A stretch of 64,000 nt of DNA from Vanessa cardui (GCF_905220365.1 NC_061135.1:13545501-13609500); one strand, 5' to 3'; positions 9,517-20,116 are shown, counted from the stretch's first letter. Translations and numbers: made by a program. The notes: generated from the sequence alone by a model not told the origin.

Positions 9517-12500
9517 TTAATGAGCATTTTTATAATAGTTAGATCTAAGATTCAATGAGTCTATGATGAAACTTACAAATCTACCACTATGTTCGGCAGT
9601 GAAACTTGAACTTAAGATTTGATGGAGAGAGAAGAGAAGCTCACCCCTAGAACATCGAGTTTCATTTAAGAAATCCAACCTAGATTGTTCGTTGATTTTA
9701 CACTCAAGAACTAAGTGTAGGAGGTCCTCCTCTCTCTCACATCGTTTACAGTTTGGATCGTCTCTTTTTTTCATGATGAAGTTAAACTTGTTAAGTGGTA
9801 TGTGATAGGTACGGGTTCGGAAGCAAATAGTTAAATATTTTCTGTTGAGGTTTCTTGAAGCAGAACCAGGGTTTGCGTGGTGGTTCGTCTACAATGCTTC
9901 TGTACCAGAGGCCCCTGTTTTGAGAGCACTCATTAAAATAAGATTTAAATTTAATATAATTTTCGTTTTTAATTTTTGGAACATGGTCAGTATAGTGCGG
10001 TGTGATATCGAGAGGTATGCCGTTCTGTAGAGCTTTGGATGCAAGTGAGTCTGCTACCTCGTTGCCCCTGACGCCCACGTGTGAGGGAATCCATTGTAGA
10101 CGAACTTCAACCCCGTTACGTATCAATCTATAGATACATTTAATAATGAGGTAAGCTTCATTTCTACCGACACAACCGCCCCTAGCACTTCTCAACAAAT
10201 GTTGTAGACTACTCTTCGAGTCAGTAAGGATTACAATTTTATGGTATGATGTTGATTCTATATAATGCATTGCTTCTTTAATTGCTATCAGTTCAACTCC
10301 CATGATGGGTATACATGAATTTTCAATTAGAAATTTGGCCCCAAAATCCGTAGCTATATCGTAAAACGCGCAACTAGAACCGTCTCTAGTTTTAGACCCG
10401 TCGGTGTAAATTTTAATGTAGTCTGAAAACTGTATGTCTATCATATTTTCGGTAAGTCGCTTAAGATCGTGAATGGGTAATTGAGCTTTAGATTCATTAA
10501 TAGTGTTCACTCTATATGAGATAATATTATCCCAGGGAAATGTTTTAATATCAAGAGATAACAAAAATTGGGGCAAAATCTCAAATCTTGACATAGGTAA
10601 GTTTAAAAACCTTCTGAAACTCTCTAGCAGAAGTGGAATTTGGTTTTTGCGCCAATATTTTGAACCCGAATTTAAAGTTGTGTCTAATGTTTCAAGTTGT
10701 TTTTTCAGATAGTCGGATGATCTGGAAGAAAGTTTCAGAAAGTATTTGTCACTCAGATATGTTCTTCTAAAACTTAAGGGTGGTGGGATACATAGTTCGC
10801 TTTCCATTGCAAAAATTGGAGTGTCTCGAATAAAGCTACCACAAAGCCGAAGACATTGGTTTTGAATAACGTCCAACCTCTGTAGGAGCCTAGAGTTGGC
10901 GTTACCGTAAATGATACCTCCATAATCGAGTCGAGATCGAACTAGTGCAAAGTAAAGTCGTCTTAGATGTGTTGGATGGACACCCCACTTTGAACTACTT
11001 ATAGAACTAAGGATATTAACAAATGCAGTGCATTTTTGAGCAGTTTCTAACACATGTCGCGTCCAGTTCAGCCGACTGTCCACCCATACGCCCAGAAACT
11101 TTGTACAATTAATAAGCTTAATTTCATTGTTATTTATTCGTATATTAATAGGAGGCACTTTATATTTTCTAGTTAAGATGCACACTTTAGTCTTTGAGGG
11201 AGATATTTCCAATCCTATTTCCTGTAACATAGCTATAAAAATTTTAAGACTTGATTGGATGACACTAGCACAACAATCAATACTTTGATTAATACAATAA
11301 AAAGCGAAGTCATCGGCATACTGTGAGACCTTGACTGTCTTAACCAGTGTGTCGCATAATTTAATTGTGACTATATTGAATAAAATGGGTGACATAGGGT
11401 CACCCTGAGCTAAGCCTTGTCTGCTTATTCTTTTTATTTCTGTACCATCGCGCAGCCTATATATCAATATTCTTTCTTTTAAAAATTCCCTAATGTATCT
11501 ACATATGAACGGATCGACATCATATCCAACTAAAGAGGTAATAAGAGGTTCTATTGCCACATCATTATAAGCGTTACTTATGTCTACATACGCGCACAAC
11601 ACGAATTTCTTGTGTATAAAAGCAGTTTCTGTGTCTACAATAAACCTGCTAAGATTATCTTGACAAGAAAATCCACGGCGGAAACCCAACGTGCTATCAT
11701 TAAATAATTTCTTGCTTTCGAAATGGTGTTCAAGACGACGAGCAATCATTAAATGAAAGGTTTTACAAAGGCAGTTGATAAGTGAGATAGGACGATACTT
11801 ATCAGTGTCTCTTTTAGGTATGGCAATAAGTTTGATCCTACGCCACTGACATGGTATCTCGCCTGTTTTATAAATTGTATTAAATATGTGTAGGAGATAT
11901 TTTTTTGCATTGTCTGGTAAATGACTAATCATAGAATAAGTAATAGTGTCTAAACCTGCCGAAGTATCTACTCTTTTAAGAATAAAATTAAGTTCTGAAA
12001 ATGTGAAAAACAAAGGATTGGAATTATCAAAACTGGAATTTAGGGGCTGGAAGAAAACACTGTCGGGTGTGAGTTCTCTTACAAAGGAGACTGCGGTATT
12101 TTCTGGTAAGTAATTAACAGGGTTTCGGTAACCTCTAAGCCATCTGAGTTTCCTCCAAACCTCAAAACTAGCCATGTTACAGTCTATGCTATCACAAAAC
12201 CTTTGCCAGGAATTCCGTTTAGCGAGTTTTATCAATTTTCGAGCAATAACTACTTTTTCTTTATAAATTAAGTAGTTTTCGACCGTGCGTAATTTCCTAA
12301 AATTCTTAAGAGATAATCGTCTCTCTGCTACTGCCTTCGATAAAGCAGGGTTCCACCATGGCTTTGGTTTGAATTTGTTAGGATTAAAACTGGTTTTAAT
12401 ATATGGTATGTTTTTGTTAGCACTTGCCTCAATTATCCGTATGAATTTATCGTAGTTACTTTGTATATCATTTCCGTAATCTATTCCCTCACATGCAGAT

Positions 12501-13261
12501 TCTATGTGTTTAGTGTACTCTACCCAGTTGGCCTTTTTGATGTTCCTTTTTAATTCAGGGCTGTTTTGAGTACTGTCTAATGTTTTAATAGAAATAATGA
12601 GGTGATCACTGCCAAGAGATTCGTTAGTGATATTCCAATCAAAGTCGAGTGAGAGATCGGCACTACAAAAAGATATATCAGGTGATGTGCATATTGTACT
12701 ATCATTAAACTTAGCGCAACGGGTAAAGTGTCCATCGTTAAGAAATACGTAGTTATGATTTATGCTAGTGTCCGATAAAAGTCTACCCCGTGTGTCAGTT
12801 GTGTATGACCAAGCCGTGTGATGTGCATTGAAGTCTCCCAATATTAGAGTTTTCTGAGAAAAGTAACTGAAAAGCTCCTGGTAGTCCTCTACACTCACTG
12901 TGACATTTGTGGGAGAATAAACCGCTATGATATATTTAAGTTTTTTAATATTAAGGACTTCAAGGCACAAAACATCAATATTATTATAATTACTTGGAAG
13001 AGTTTTAACGCAACAATTTATTGACTGGTGAACCAGGATAGCCAAGCCTGCATAACCATCTGCTCGATCTTTTCTAAAGACAGAGTAGCCGGTAAAATTA
13101 ATTTTGTGTTCGCATTGCAGCCAAGTTTCAGACAGAACGCATATATGTACTTTTTCATTATGTAGATATGAATCTAATTCACTTACTTTTGGTATCAAAC
13201 TTTGACAGTTCCATTGGATAATATTAAGTTTAAATCCTATAGTTGAGACCATTAAATCCAA
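9517..13261 (-). pseudogene. LINE ORF2: endonuclease - reverse transcriptase - RNase H, one frameshift
   Basis: The first frame (13261 to 9791) gives 1156 residues. It has an APE endonuclease (IIQWNCQS at about 14-21, LSETWL at 43-48, LGDFNAHH at 141-148, GSDH at 217-220), a reverse transcriptase (IPKRDTDKYRPISL around 481-494, AQGDPMSPILFN at 618-629, YADD at 648-651) and an RNase H (YTDGSK, D954; ELIAIKEAM, E990; TDSKSS, D1014; GNEVADSLA, D1071). All key acidic residues are present. The frame stops early at 9791, but the next frame continues from about 9830 down to 9517. There it holds a C-x2-C-x7-H-x4-C motif expected at the C terminus of such ORFs, so a single-base frameshift between about 9826 and 9840 breaks the gene. 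The rest is open, implying fairly recent insertion. The protein would nick DNA and copy its RNA by target-primed reverse transcription. Confidence 0.92.
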
Positions 13262-13302
13262 CCAATAATGCAGTAGTACTTACCTAAAAATAACTTATCT
13301 AT

Positions 13303-14436
13303 TTATATTGGATTTTTTTTCTTACGAGATAAGAGTTTTAGTTTACCAACGATACGTGAGAGTCTGTTTTTAACACTACGATGTGAGATGATCGGTATTA
13401 AGTCATTAAACATTTCAATCAAGGCACCAATTTCTTCTGTGTAATTATAAGTGATTTCTGATATATCCTTAACTCCATATGTGTGTGTAAGATACTCTTT
13501 AACTTGTTTTCCGGATAATGGGTACGTTTTACCGGAGATAGATGTAAAGTTTTCCACTAGGTCCCAGTCGATTAATGCCAGATCGTTATGTGTTCTTTTG
13601 AGTTTCTTTCCACTCTTGGGTTTATAAGCTTCGTCTAAGCTGGACTGGGATGACTTATCATCCGAGTCTTCGTCACTGTTTTCGTTGCTGTTTTCTTTAG
13701 TTGCTTCGGACTCCATAAAGTCAGTTGTAGTTGAAGATTCAGTGGGTGGGTGTGGGCGCTTGAAAATTGGTGTCTCCGTAGTGTCTAGTATTTTTTGGTT
13801 AAGAACATTCGTGTCGTTGATATTTTCCGGGCATTTAGAGGCTACGTGACCGTCTTTTTTGCAAATAAAACAAGTCATTGTGTCTGATGAGAAATAGATC
13901 CAGTAATTCGTTTCTTCAAAATCCATAGATATTTTTTCTGGAAGTCGGCTAAAATCTTCAGGAGTTACGTAAACTTGTCGTCGAAAGCTTAGAATATGGT
14001 TGTAGCCCGTTTCATTAAAGCCAGCACGCAGAAAAGAAATGGGTGATTGTGGAGTGATATTCATTTCTAATAGTTTCTTTTCAATTTCAATGTGTGGTAT
14101 TATGGGACACACATTGGATATGATGATACGTTTATTTCTGCTAATCAGTGGTCGAATGGGTAGTTTTTGATTTTGAATTGTAACATATTTTATTTTGTCA
14201 ATGATCTCGTCAGCAATAACCTTTGATGAAACGTAGATGCAAATTCTATTGTTTGATATTCTTGACAAAAAACGGATATGGGATGGGTCGATTATTCTTC
14301 CTAGAGCTTGAGCATAATCTTTGATTTGTACGTTTTCTAAAGCATCGATGATAATTGCTTGATCATTTTTAGGGAACATGGTATTTTGTGTTACAGTAGC
14401 GTAACTGGGATTATTGACATTCGTTTGGGAATTCAT
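13303..14436 (-). CDS. LINE ORF1: gag-like RNA-binding protein with a CCHC knuckle
   Basis: 377 residues, intact from ATG at 14436 to stop at 13303, 41 bases ahead of ORF2. A zinc knuckle C-x2-C-x4-H-x4-C lies at about residues 189-202 (CFICKKDGHVASKC). An acidic Ser/Glu/Asp-rich stretch follows (about 245-270), then a basic C terminus (KLKLLSRKKKNP). This arrangement is typical of ORF1 proteins of insect LINEs, which bind the element RNA to form ribonucleoprotein particles. Only one knuckle is evident, whereas some I-group elements have more. Confidence 0.88.
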   Translation of the reverse strand: MNSQTNVNNPSYATVTQNTMFPKNDQAIIIDALENVQIKDYAQALGRIIDPSHIRFLSRISNNRICIYVSSKVIADEIIDKIKYVTIQNQKLPIRPLISRNKRIIISNVCPIIPHIEIEKKLLEMNITPQSPISFLRAGFNETGYNHILSFRRQVYVTPEDFSRLPEKISMDFEETNYWIYFSSDTMTCFICKKDGHVASKCPENINDTNVLNQKILDTTETPIFKRPHPPTESSTTTDFMESEATKENSNENSDEDSDDKSSQSSLDEAYKPKSGKKLKRTHNDLALIDWDLVENFTSISGKTYPLSGKQVKEYLTHTYGVKDISEITYNYTEEIGALIEMFNDLIPIISHRSVKNRLSRIVGKLKLLSRKKKNPI

Positions 14437-15089
14437 TTTGTTCCTGTAGTCAGAAACAATTGGAAAGTTGGAATATTGTCACTTAATGAGAAAACGAAAA
14501 ATCCGATTCCATCATTAGACACTTGACACAATGAGGGTAGAAGTAGAAAAAATGCACTCGTGGAAAGATAATTCACTAGCGCGCGCGCAGATAACGACCG
14601 GTCTCAGTGACAGATCACAGACCACTATATAATATATTTTTTTTTTTTTGTCATGAAAATTTTCGTGTAGGTACCAACTGTATTTGAAGGTTGTTTAAAG
14701 TGCAAAATAAAATTTAAACTCAATTAATTAAAATTTAAGTTCATTAATATTACAATTATGTATAATTGTAATTTATATCATATTAAAATAAGTGACGCGA
14801 AAGTAATTAAAATATTTTTACATTTCTTTAAGTTATTAACTGCGAGCTCTTTGAAACCGGTTCGACGGTCAATATCAAGCGATTGCGCTTGACGATAAAA
14901 AAAGAACAGCTTACAAGTGCAATTACTTACATAAAATGATTACAGATCAATTTGACGGGTGATTGATACGATAATATTATAAATAGATACACTTCAAGAG
15001 ATCGATGGATGATTTTTTTTTGAATTTTATAATTAGTACAACATCTGTTACAATATTGTTGTATGATCAAATTTAATATTATGTAAATA

Positions 15090-15350
15090 CTAGCAACCCG
15101 CCCCGGCTTCGCACGGATGCAATACTGGTACTAAACATACTACAGAATTTGTTTATTTACGACATCACATTGCAAACTTCTAAAATGAACTGATCATTTT
15201 AGATCTTTACTATATTGTTCATGTATTATATACACAAACCTTCCCCTCGAATCACACTATCTATTAAAATAAACCGCATCAAAATCCGTTGCGTAGTTTT
15301 AAAGAGACATAGGGACAGAAAAAGCGACTTTGTTTTAGACTATGTAAAGA
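15090..15350 (+). repeat. Interspersed repeat with CCCGGCTTCGCACGGATGC head
   Basis: It starts CAACCCGCCCCGGCTTCGCA, continues through GGATGCAATACTGGTACTAA and ends with CCGCATCAAAATCCGTTGCG and AGCGACTTTGTTTTAGACTA. Related copies or parts are at 17800-17935, 24480-24610, 27362-27895, 33280-33592 (reverse) and 45355-45485. The family is not named here; it may be a Helitron-like or MITE element. Confidence 0.7.
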
Positions 15351-15883
15351 TAATCAAATTGAATATTATATGTAAATATAAGAAACCGTAAAGGAAATGA
15401 GCGAGATTTTTTCATTTATCATAAGTAATATGAATTAAATTAATAATATAAAAGTACTCGAAAAGATCTGTTGGTCTATTCTGTAACAATGAACTCGAAT
15501 CTCACTGCAGCACACGATTTTAAAATTTCGGAATGATAGTTGTATCGAAATAGCGTATCACTTAAGTCAGCTGTCAACATTTGTGACGAGTGAGATGTGA
15601 AGTGATTTTTTACAGAATCGCACTGCTGAACGCGACCATTTCATTGTCAATTGTTACCATGTCAAACTAACTAGTATTGTGTTAAGAGCATGACGTATTC
15701 TCAAGAAAATAAAGAGTTAGTATTAGTGATACATATAAATAAAAAAAATAAAATAAGATCTGCTTAAAAAAAATTTGCAGCGAAAATAGAGTCTATTAGT
15801 GTTTATAACCTAGCCAAATATTATAACGAGGCAAACCTGTTCTCTAAACGTAACGTAAACGAAATAAATAAAAAAATAATCAA

Positions 15884-16128
15884 AAAGAAAAACCGACTTC
15901 ATCCTTTTTCATCATTCATTACTCCTAAGTAAAATTAAATGGAAAATATTAAACTACCTTAAAGTCGATTAACGATTATATAACGTAGTTATAGTTATTG
16001 TTATATTTCGAATATCAAAATCGGTCCACCCAGTAAAAAGTTATGAGGTAACAAACATAAAAAAAAAATTAAAAAATCTAGACGAATTGATAACCTCTTC
16101 CTTTTTGAAGTAGGTTGAAAATAATGTA
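15884..16128. mobile_element. TIR-type MITE (AACCGACTTC...GAAGTAGGTT)
   Basis: Left end AAAAACCGACTTCATCC and right end CTTTTTGAAGTAGGTTGAA are inverted. Internal blocks TAAAAGTCGATTAACGATTA (with change) and CGGTCCACCCAGTAAAAAGT match the relatives at 19836-20116 and 33990-34100. No transposase is encoded. Confidence 0.7.
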
Positions 16129-16691
16129 TTTAACATTACATTTATCTAATAATGCTATAAAAAATAATATATGTTTCGGGCGAGTAGTAATTGAGTATGC
16201 ATACATGTAAAGTTGTAAATGTTAGTCGGAACCAAGATACACGTAGCTTTCTATTACACATATGATTACTATCTGTAAAAATGTAGAATTATAAACTGTA
16301 ATATTTAACACAATGTATACTTTAATCAGATATATTTTAGTACTTTATTATACTGCCTGTGCCATAACAAAAAACGTTATTGTTATAGCCTAAGTACATT
16401 AGCTAACTGCCAGTGAAAGTCTGGTTATAATCGGTCCAGCCGTTTCTTAGATTAGCCTGAATAACCAGGCAGGCGTAATATATGCAAATATGCTATTATT
16501 TTTCATAAAATAGAAAGTGTAATATCGGTCATATGGGTCATCTACAATCATCTTAGGTCGTTAACGTCCACCACGTTACAGTATAAATACTAAATAAAAT
16601 CATGAATAAATCTTAAACAAATAATTTATTTGTAACTATTCATATCACATAATAATAACTTAAGCAGCGATTACAGATACGACTAGAGACC

Positions 16692-17297
16692 TCAGTGCTG
16701 GTAGGAGATGGCGGGCGAGGAGTAGGACACGTGGGTGAGAGGCGCGGAGTAGGCCAGCTTGGCGACGGGCGCGGCGTAGGCGACGGGCGCGGAGTAAGCC
16801 AGCTTGGCGACGGGCGCGGCGTACGCGAGCTTGGCGGGCGCGGGCGCCTGGACGGGCTGTCCCTCGTAGCGGACGACGGCGTTGAAGCCGTGCTCCTTGT
16901 CGGCGGTGTACTCCACGACGCGGTGCACGCCGTCGGGCTGCACCAGCGAGTAGGAGCCGTGCACGGCGTCGCCGGCGCGGTTCTCCTGCTGCTGCTTCAC
17001 GTCTCCGCTCTGCCCGTCGTGGACGGAGTACTGGAAGTCGTACTGCGCGGGCACCTCCGCGTACGCGCTTTGGCCGACGGGCGCCACGGGCAGCGCCGAC
17101 GCGGCGACGGCCAGGGCGAGGACAGCGACGAGCTGTAATGTCAACAAAGCATTTATTATAAATAAAATTAATCGTAAATATTTATTGAACCAATGTTAGA
17201 TACGTCGCACTACGTTAGATAAACAGTAAGTTTAACTTATTTTATTCAAGAGATCAGATAGGTGTAAATTAATAAAAAAAATCACCTTAGCGGACAT
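16692..17297 (-). CDS. RR-2 cuticular protein (copy 2, palindrome left arm, outer)
   Basis: Coding exon 1 is 17286-17297 (M-S-A-K, donor GTGATT) and exon 2 is 16692-17132 (acceptor CATTACAG), giving 150 residues. The signal peptide contains LVAVLALAVAASA. The RR-2 domain includes YDFQYSVHDGQSGDVKQQQE, GSYSLVQPDGVHRVVEYTAD and HGFNAVVRYEG; the tail repeats KLAYAAPVAKLAYSAPVAYA. Its mirror partner is the gene at 25118-25722, which differs in a few residues near the mature N terminus (GQSAYAEVP here, GEVAYAEAP there). TATA box at 17351-17358; minus-strand AATAAA at 16625-16630. Third codon positions are almost all G or C, so long false ORFs appear on the other strand. It is divergently arranged with copy 3, with about 1.8 kb between start codons. 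Confidence 0.93.
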
Positions 17298-17350
17298 GTT
17301 GGTAATGCGAATATCGAGGTGTGAATGTGATATCGATGTCTCGGGCGCGT

Positions 17351-17358
17351 TTTATATA
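17351..17358 (-). promoter_or_regulatory. TATA box of cuticle gene copy 2
   Basis: TATATAAA on the minus strand within GCGATATATAAAACGCGCCC, about 55 bases upstream of the start codon. The same core and flank occur upstream of the mirror gene at 25118. Confidence 0.8.
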
Positions 17359-17708
17359 TCGCCTGTTGCAAAAACGTTGTACTCGGTCGATCTTATTTTC
17401 AGTGTCATATGTAGATTATATTATTAAAAGTAGTCTTACTATTAAGGAGTAAGTATTAACGATACTTACACCTTCAATAATAGCAAACATATAACAATAA
17501 CAGTTCAATGAATTCATCCATTAACCATCTGCCTGTGTTGGTCTACACTCAAAAACAAATCAAATCAAAGATATTCATTATGAAGCCGACATAAAAATAT
17601 ATTTAAGTCGTCATTTTTACAAAAATAAATTTAGAGTCTCGGCAGTTACTCTTAGCGATTATAATAAATAATTTTGTGTTGTGTTCTGGATTGAAGGATG
17701 AGTGAGCT

Positions 17709-18660
17709 TTTCAACCGACTTCAAAAAGGAGGAGGTTATCAATTCGTCTGGATTTTTTTATGTTTGTTATCTCATTTATTTTTACTGGGTGGACCGATTT
17801 CTATATTTTTTTATATACACAGACTTTCCCCTTGAATTACACTATCTATTAAAAAAGCCGCATCAAAATCCATTGCTTAATTTTAAAGATATAGAGATAT
17901 AGAAAGCGACTTTGTTTCAGACTATGTAGTGATGGAACTCCTAAACGGCTCACAGTTAGGGTGCGATATGGGGCAGAATTTCTTACTGTCTTGAATCAAA
18001 TTTTGTGTATGTGATGTGATGCCATATGCTGTACGACATATATTATCTCTTTTGCAAAGTTTTTTTACTGAGGTCGATTACAGCTCTTTCGAGGGTGGTA
18101 CCTTGTAGTTTATTCCGCATGTATTTTCGCGTTTTCTTTTGAAATTGTCCTCGAAGTAGTTTCTGACTCATATAAACGGCACGCTATCCATATTAATAAA
18201 AAATAGTTAGTCTACATCAGCTTCACTTAAAATCAAAGAATTAATAAAAAATAAATAAAAAGAAAACCCGACTTTAAAAAAAACACTATTTTAAAACAAA
18301 TAAATATGCACTAAAAAGTTATAAAAATAATTGCGTATTGCACATATTTTTTAGAATCCCTAAGTAAAATGACATGAAAAATATTAGACTCTTTAAAAGT
18401 CGATTTACCATTATATAATGTAGTTATAATTATTGCTATATTTGGAGTCAAACAATACGATATACTTTAAGATATGTGTTTTTTACAAATTACCTTTTAT
18501 AGGATAATATACTGGGGCTCAATCAAGGGGCTCAATGCTTTTGATGGTTGAGGCGCGTGCCCGTGGAATACGCAATTATTTTTTATTACTTTTCGTGTTT
18601 TCGTTGTTTTAAAATAGTGTTTTGTTTGAAGTCGGTTTTTCTTTTTGTTAAAATTTTTAT
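17709..18660. mobile_element. Composite GAAGTCGGTT-family element inside the palindrome arm
   Basis: It begins with CAACCGACTTCAAAAAGGAG and contains a block shared with 33000-33480 (TCCTCGAAGTAGTTTCTGAC, TCGATTACAGCTCTTTCGAG). Then comes a foldback (about 18241-18660) whose halves start GAAAACCCGACTTTA and end GAAGTCGGTTTTTCTTTTTG. Its mirror copy is at about 23753-24705. No transposase ORF is visible. Confidence 0.6.
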
Positions 18661-18666
18661 TTATAA

Positions 18667-18825
18667 AATAACAGGCACAAGGGACACAGCATCTTAGCAT
18701 CCAAGGTTCGTGGCACAAAGGTGTATGTGCGGATTGGTTAATATTTCTTGCAACGCCAAAGGGCGGTGGTGATCATTTACCATCAAGCGGCCCATTTGCC
18801 CGTCCGCGTAACAATTCCATAAATA
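18667..18825 (+). mobile_element. SINE-B fragment (left palindrome arm)
   Basis: It starts at ACAGGCACAAGGGACACAGC and ends near GGCCCATTTGCCCGTCCGC. The mirror copy at 23588-23746 is identical by reading. It therefore predates the duplication, or was copied by conversion. Confidence 0.75.
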
Positions 18826-19002
18826 ATAATTCATAAGTTCAAAAGAGTTCCTAGTCTGAAGTTGACAAGCAGAGGTCGATCTCGGCGACTCATTAACACA
18901 GATTGTGAATTCGAAAAGAGAGCGCGTGCGGGTAAGCTATGTCGCTCGCGGCCACGACTGTGTCGCTAAGATCAACATTTTTGCAATATATGTACTTTTT
19001 TT

Positions 19003-19010
19003 TATATAAA
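19003..19010 (+). promoter_or_regulatory. TATA box of cuticle gene copy 3
   Basis: TATATAAA within TTTATATAAAAACGCGACGC, 57 bases upstream of the start codon at 19067. Mirrored at 23403-23410. Confidence 0.82.
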
Positions 19011-19066
19011 AACGCGACGCGAGCTTTAAGTATTATATTCATACTTCGACATTCCCAGCAGCAACA

Positions 19067-19627
19067 ATGGTCGCTAAGGTGACACATTACTTTAAAACTA
19101 TGCGAGACAGACTTGACTTAAATTATCTGAAAGATAATTCACATTAAAAGAGTCGGTGATAATCATTTACTTTGTTGGTATTACAGCTCGTCGCCGTCCT
19201 CGCTCTGGCCGTCGCCGCGTCGGCGCTGCCCGTGGCGCCCGTCGGCCAAATCGCGTACGCGGAGGCGCCCGCGCAGTACGACTTCCAGTACTCCGTCCAC
19301 GACGGGCAGAGCGGAGACGTGAAGCAGCAGCAGGAGAACCGCGCCGGCGACGCCGTGCACGGCTCCTACTCGCTGGTGCAGCCCGACGGCGTGCACCGCG
19401 TCGTGGAGTACACCGCCGACAAGGAGCACGGCTTCAACGCCGTCGTCCGCTACGAGGGACAGCCCGTCCAGGCGCCCGCGCCCGCCAAGCTCGCGTACGC
19501 CGCGCCCGTCGCCAAGCTGGCTTACTCCGCGCCCGTCGCCTACGCCGCGCCCGTCGCCAAGCTGGCCTACTCCGCGCCTCTCGCCCACGTGTCCTACTCC
19601 TCGCCCGCCATCTCCTACCAGCACTGA
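19067..19627 (+). CDS. RR-2 cuticular protein (copy 3, palindrome left arm, inner)
   Basis: Coding exon 1 is 19067-19078 (M-V-A-K, donor GTGACA) and exon 2 is 19187-19627 (acceptor GTATTACAG), giving 150 residues. The signal peptide contains LVAVLALAVAASA. The RR-2 domain includes YDFQYSVHDGQSGDVKQQQE, GSYSLVQPDGVHRVVEYTAD and HGFNAVVRYEG, followed by KLAYAAPVAKLAYSAPVAYA repeats and the ending SYSSPAISYQH. The protein is a secreted chitin-binding cuticle component. Gene, intron and promoter have no mismatch to the mirror gene at 22786-23346. Exon 1 and intron differ from copies 2 and 5 (MVAK against MSAK) although exon 2 is almost the same. Poly(A) signal AATAAA at 19687-19692. A 167-codon ORF in another frame and a 147-codon antisense ORF are by-products of extreme GC at third positions. 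Confidence 0.95.
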
Positions 19628-19835
19628 GGTCTCTAGTCGTATCTGTTATCGCTGCTTAAGTTATTTATGTGATATGATTAGTTACAAATAAATTATTTGT
19701 TTAAGATTTAGCTCAAGTTTTTATATTTCCCTTTAATCCTTTGAATAGGCCTTTGCATGTTGATAGTCACATTACCCTCTTGCGAAATGAAATAACATAA
19801 TTAAATCAATAAATAAAAAATTTAACAAAAAGAAA

Positions 19836-20116
19836 AACCGACTTCAAACAAAATATTATTTAAAACAAATTTATATGCACTACAAAAAAAAAATACGTAT
19901 TGAAAATATTTCTTAGAGTTCTCCTAAGTAAAAATGGAATGAAAAATATTAGACTACTTAAAAGTCGATTTACGATTATATAATGTCGGTGTCATGATGA
20001 TGATCAAAAAAAAATATCAGAATCGGTTCAGTTAATAAGTTATGAGGTAAAATACATAAAGAAAAAAAAATACAAACGAATTGATAACCTCCTCTTTTTT
20101 GAAGGCGGTTAAAAAC
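19836..20116. mobile_element. TIR-type MITE (AACCGACTTC...GAAGGCGGTT)
   Basis: A complete copy of about 280 bp: left end AAACCGACTTCAAACAAAAT, right end GATAACCTCCTCTTTTTTGA leading into AGGCGGTTAAAAA. Inner blocks (GACTACTTAAAAGTCGATTT, ATTATATAATGT) match the other members. There is no coding capacity, so it depends on an enzyme supplied elsewhere. Confidence 0.75.

Larger units (their letters stand above)
9393..14626 (-). mobile_element. I-like non-LTR retrotransposon, nearly full length
   Basis: On the minus strand the element has a probable 5' end near 14626, a short 5' UTR, ORF1 (14436-13303), a 40-base gap, ORF2 (13261-9517, frameshifted) and a 3' UTR ending in an A run (T run at 9393-9405 on the plus strand). 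ORF content (CCHC gag-like protein; APE endonuclease, RT, RNase H and a C-terminal cysteine/histidine motif) fits the I group of LINEs. The presumed 5' end carries GGTCTGTGATCTGTCACTGA followed by CCGGTCGT, reminiscent of the Inr plus DPE-like internal promoters of insect LINEs. I could not prove a target-site duplication because both flanks are AT/T-rich. It sits between cuticle genes copy 1 and copy 2. Confidence 0.85.
14627..16610. other. Intergenic DNA with two repeat copies
   Basis: AT-rich DNA between the retrotransposon and the palindrome. It holds the CCCGGCTTCGCACGGATGC repeat (15090-15350) and a GAAGTCGGTT-family MITE (15884-16128). The remainder shows no supported gene. Confidence 0.55.
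16611..19711 (+). repeat. Left arm of a 9.2-kb palindrome
   Basis: This arm is the inverted copy of 22702-25802. Paired positions sum to 42413 in the inner part and 42414-42415 in the outer part, so net indels are one or two bases. It carries cuticle genes copy 2 (-) and copy 3 (+), a GAAGTCGGTT foldback element, part of the CGGCTTCGC repeat family and a SINE-B fragment (18667-18825). Homology stops abruptly beyond 16611 and 19711. Confidence 0.93.

Noticed and set aside
9393..14649. Target-site duplication for the LINE
   Set aside because: Both flanks are AT-rich with T runs (TTTTATAAAATATTTT against TATAATATATTTT); no unambiguous duplication could be defined.
18497..18718. 73-codon and 64-codon ORFs duplicated in both palindrome arms
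   Set aside because: They fall in MITE/SINE-B sequence and in a cuticle gene 5' region; their identity reflects arm identity, not coding constraint.
19156..19659. 167-codon Arg-rich ORF over copy 3 (and its mirror at 22754-23257)
   Set aside because: A second-frame reading of the same GC-rich exon, Arg/Ala-only in character, with no independent support.
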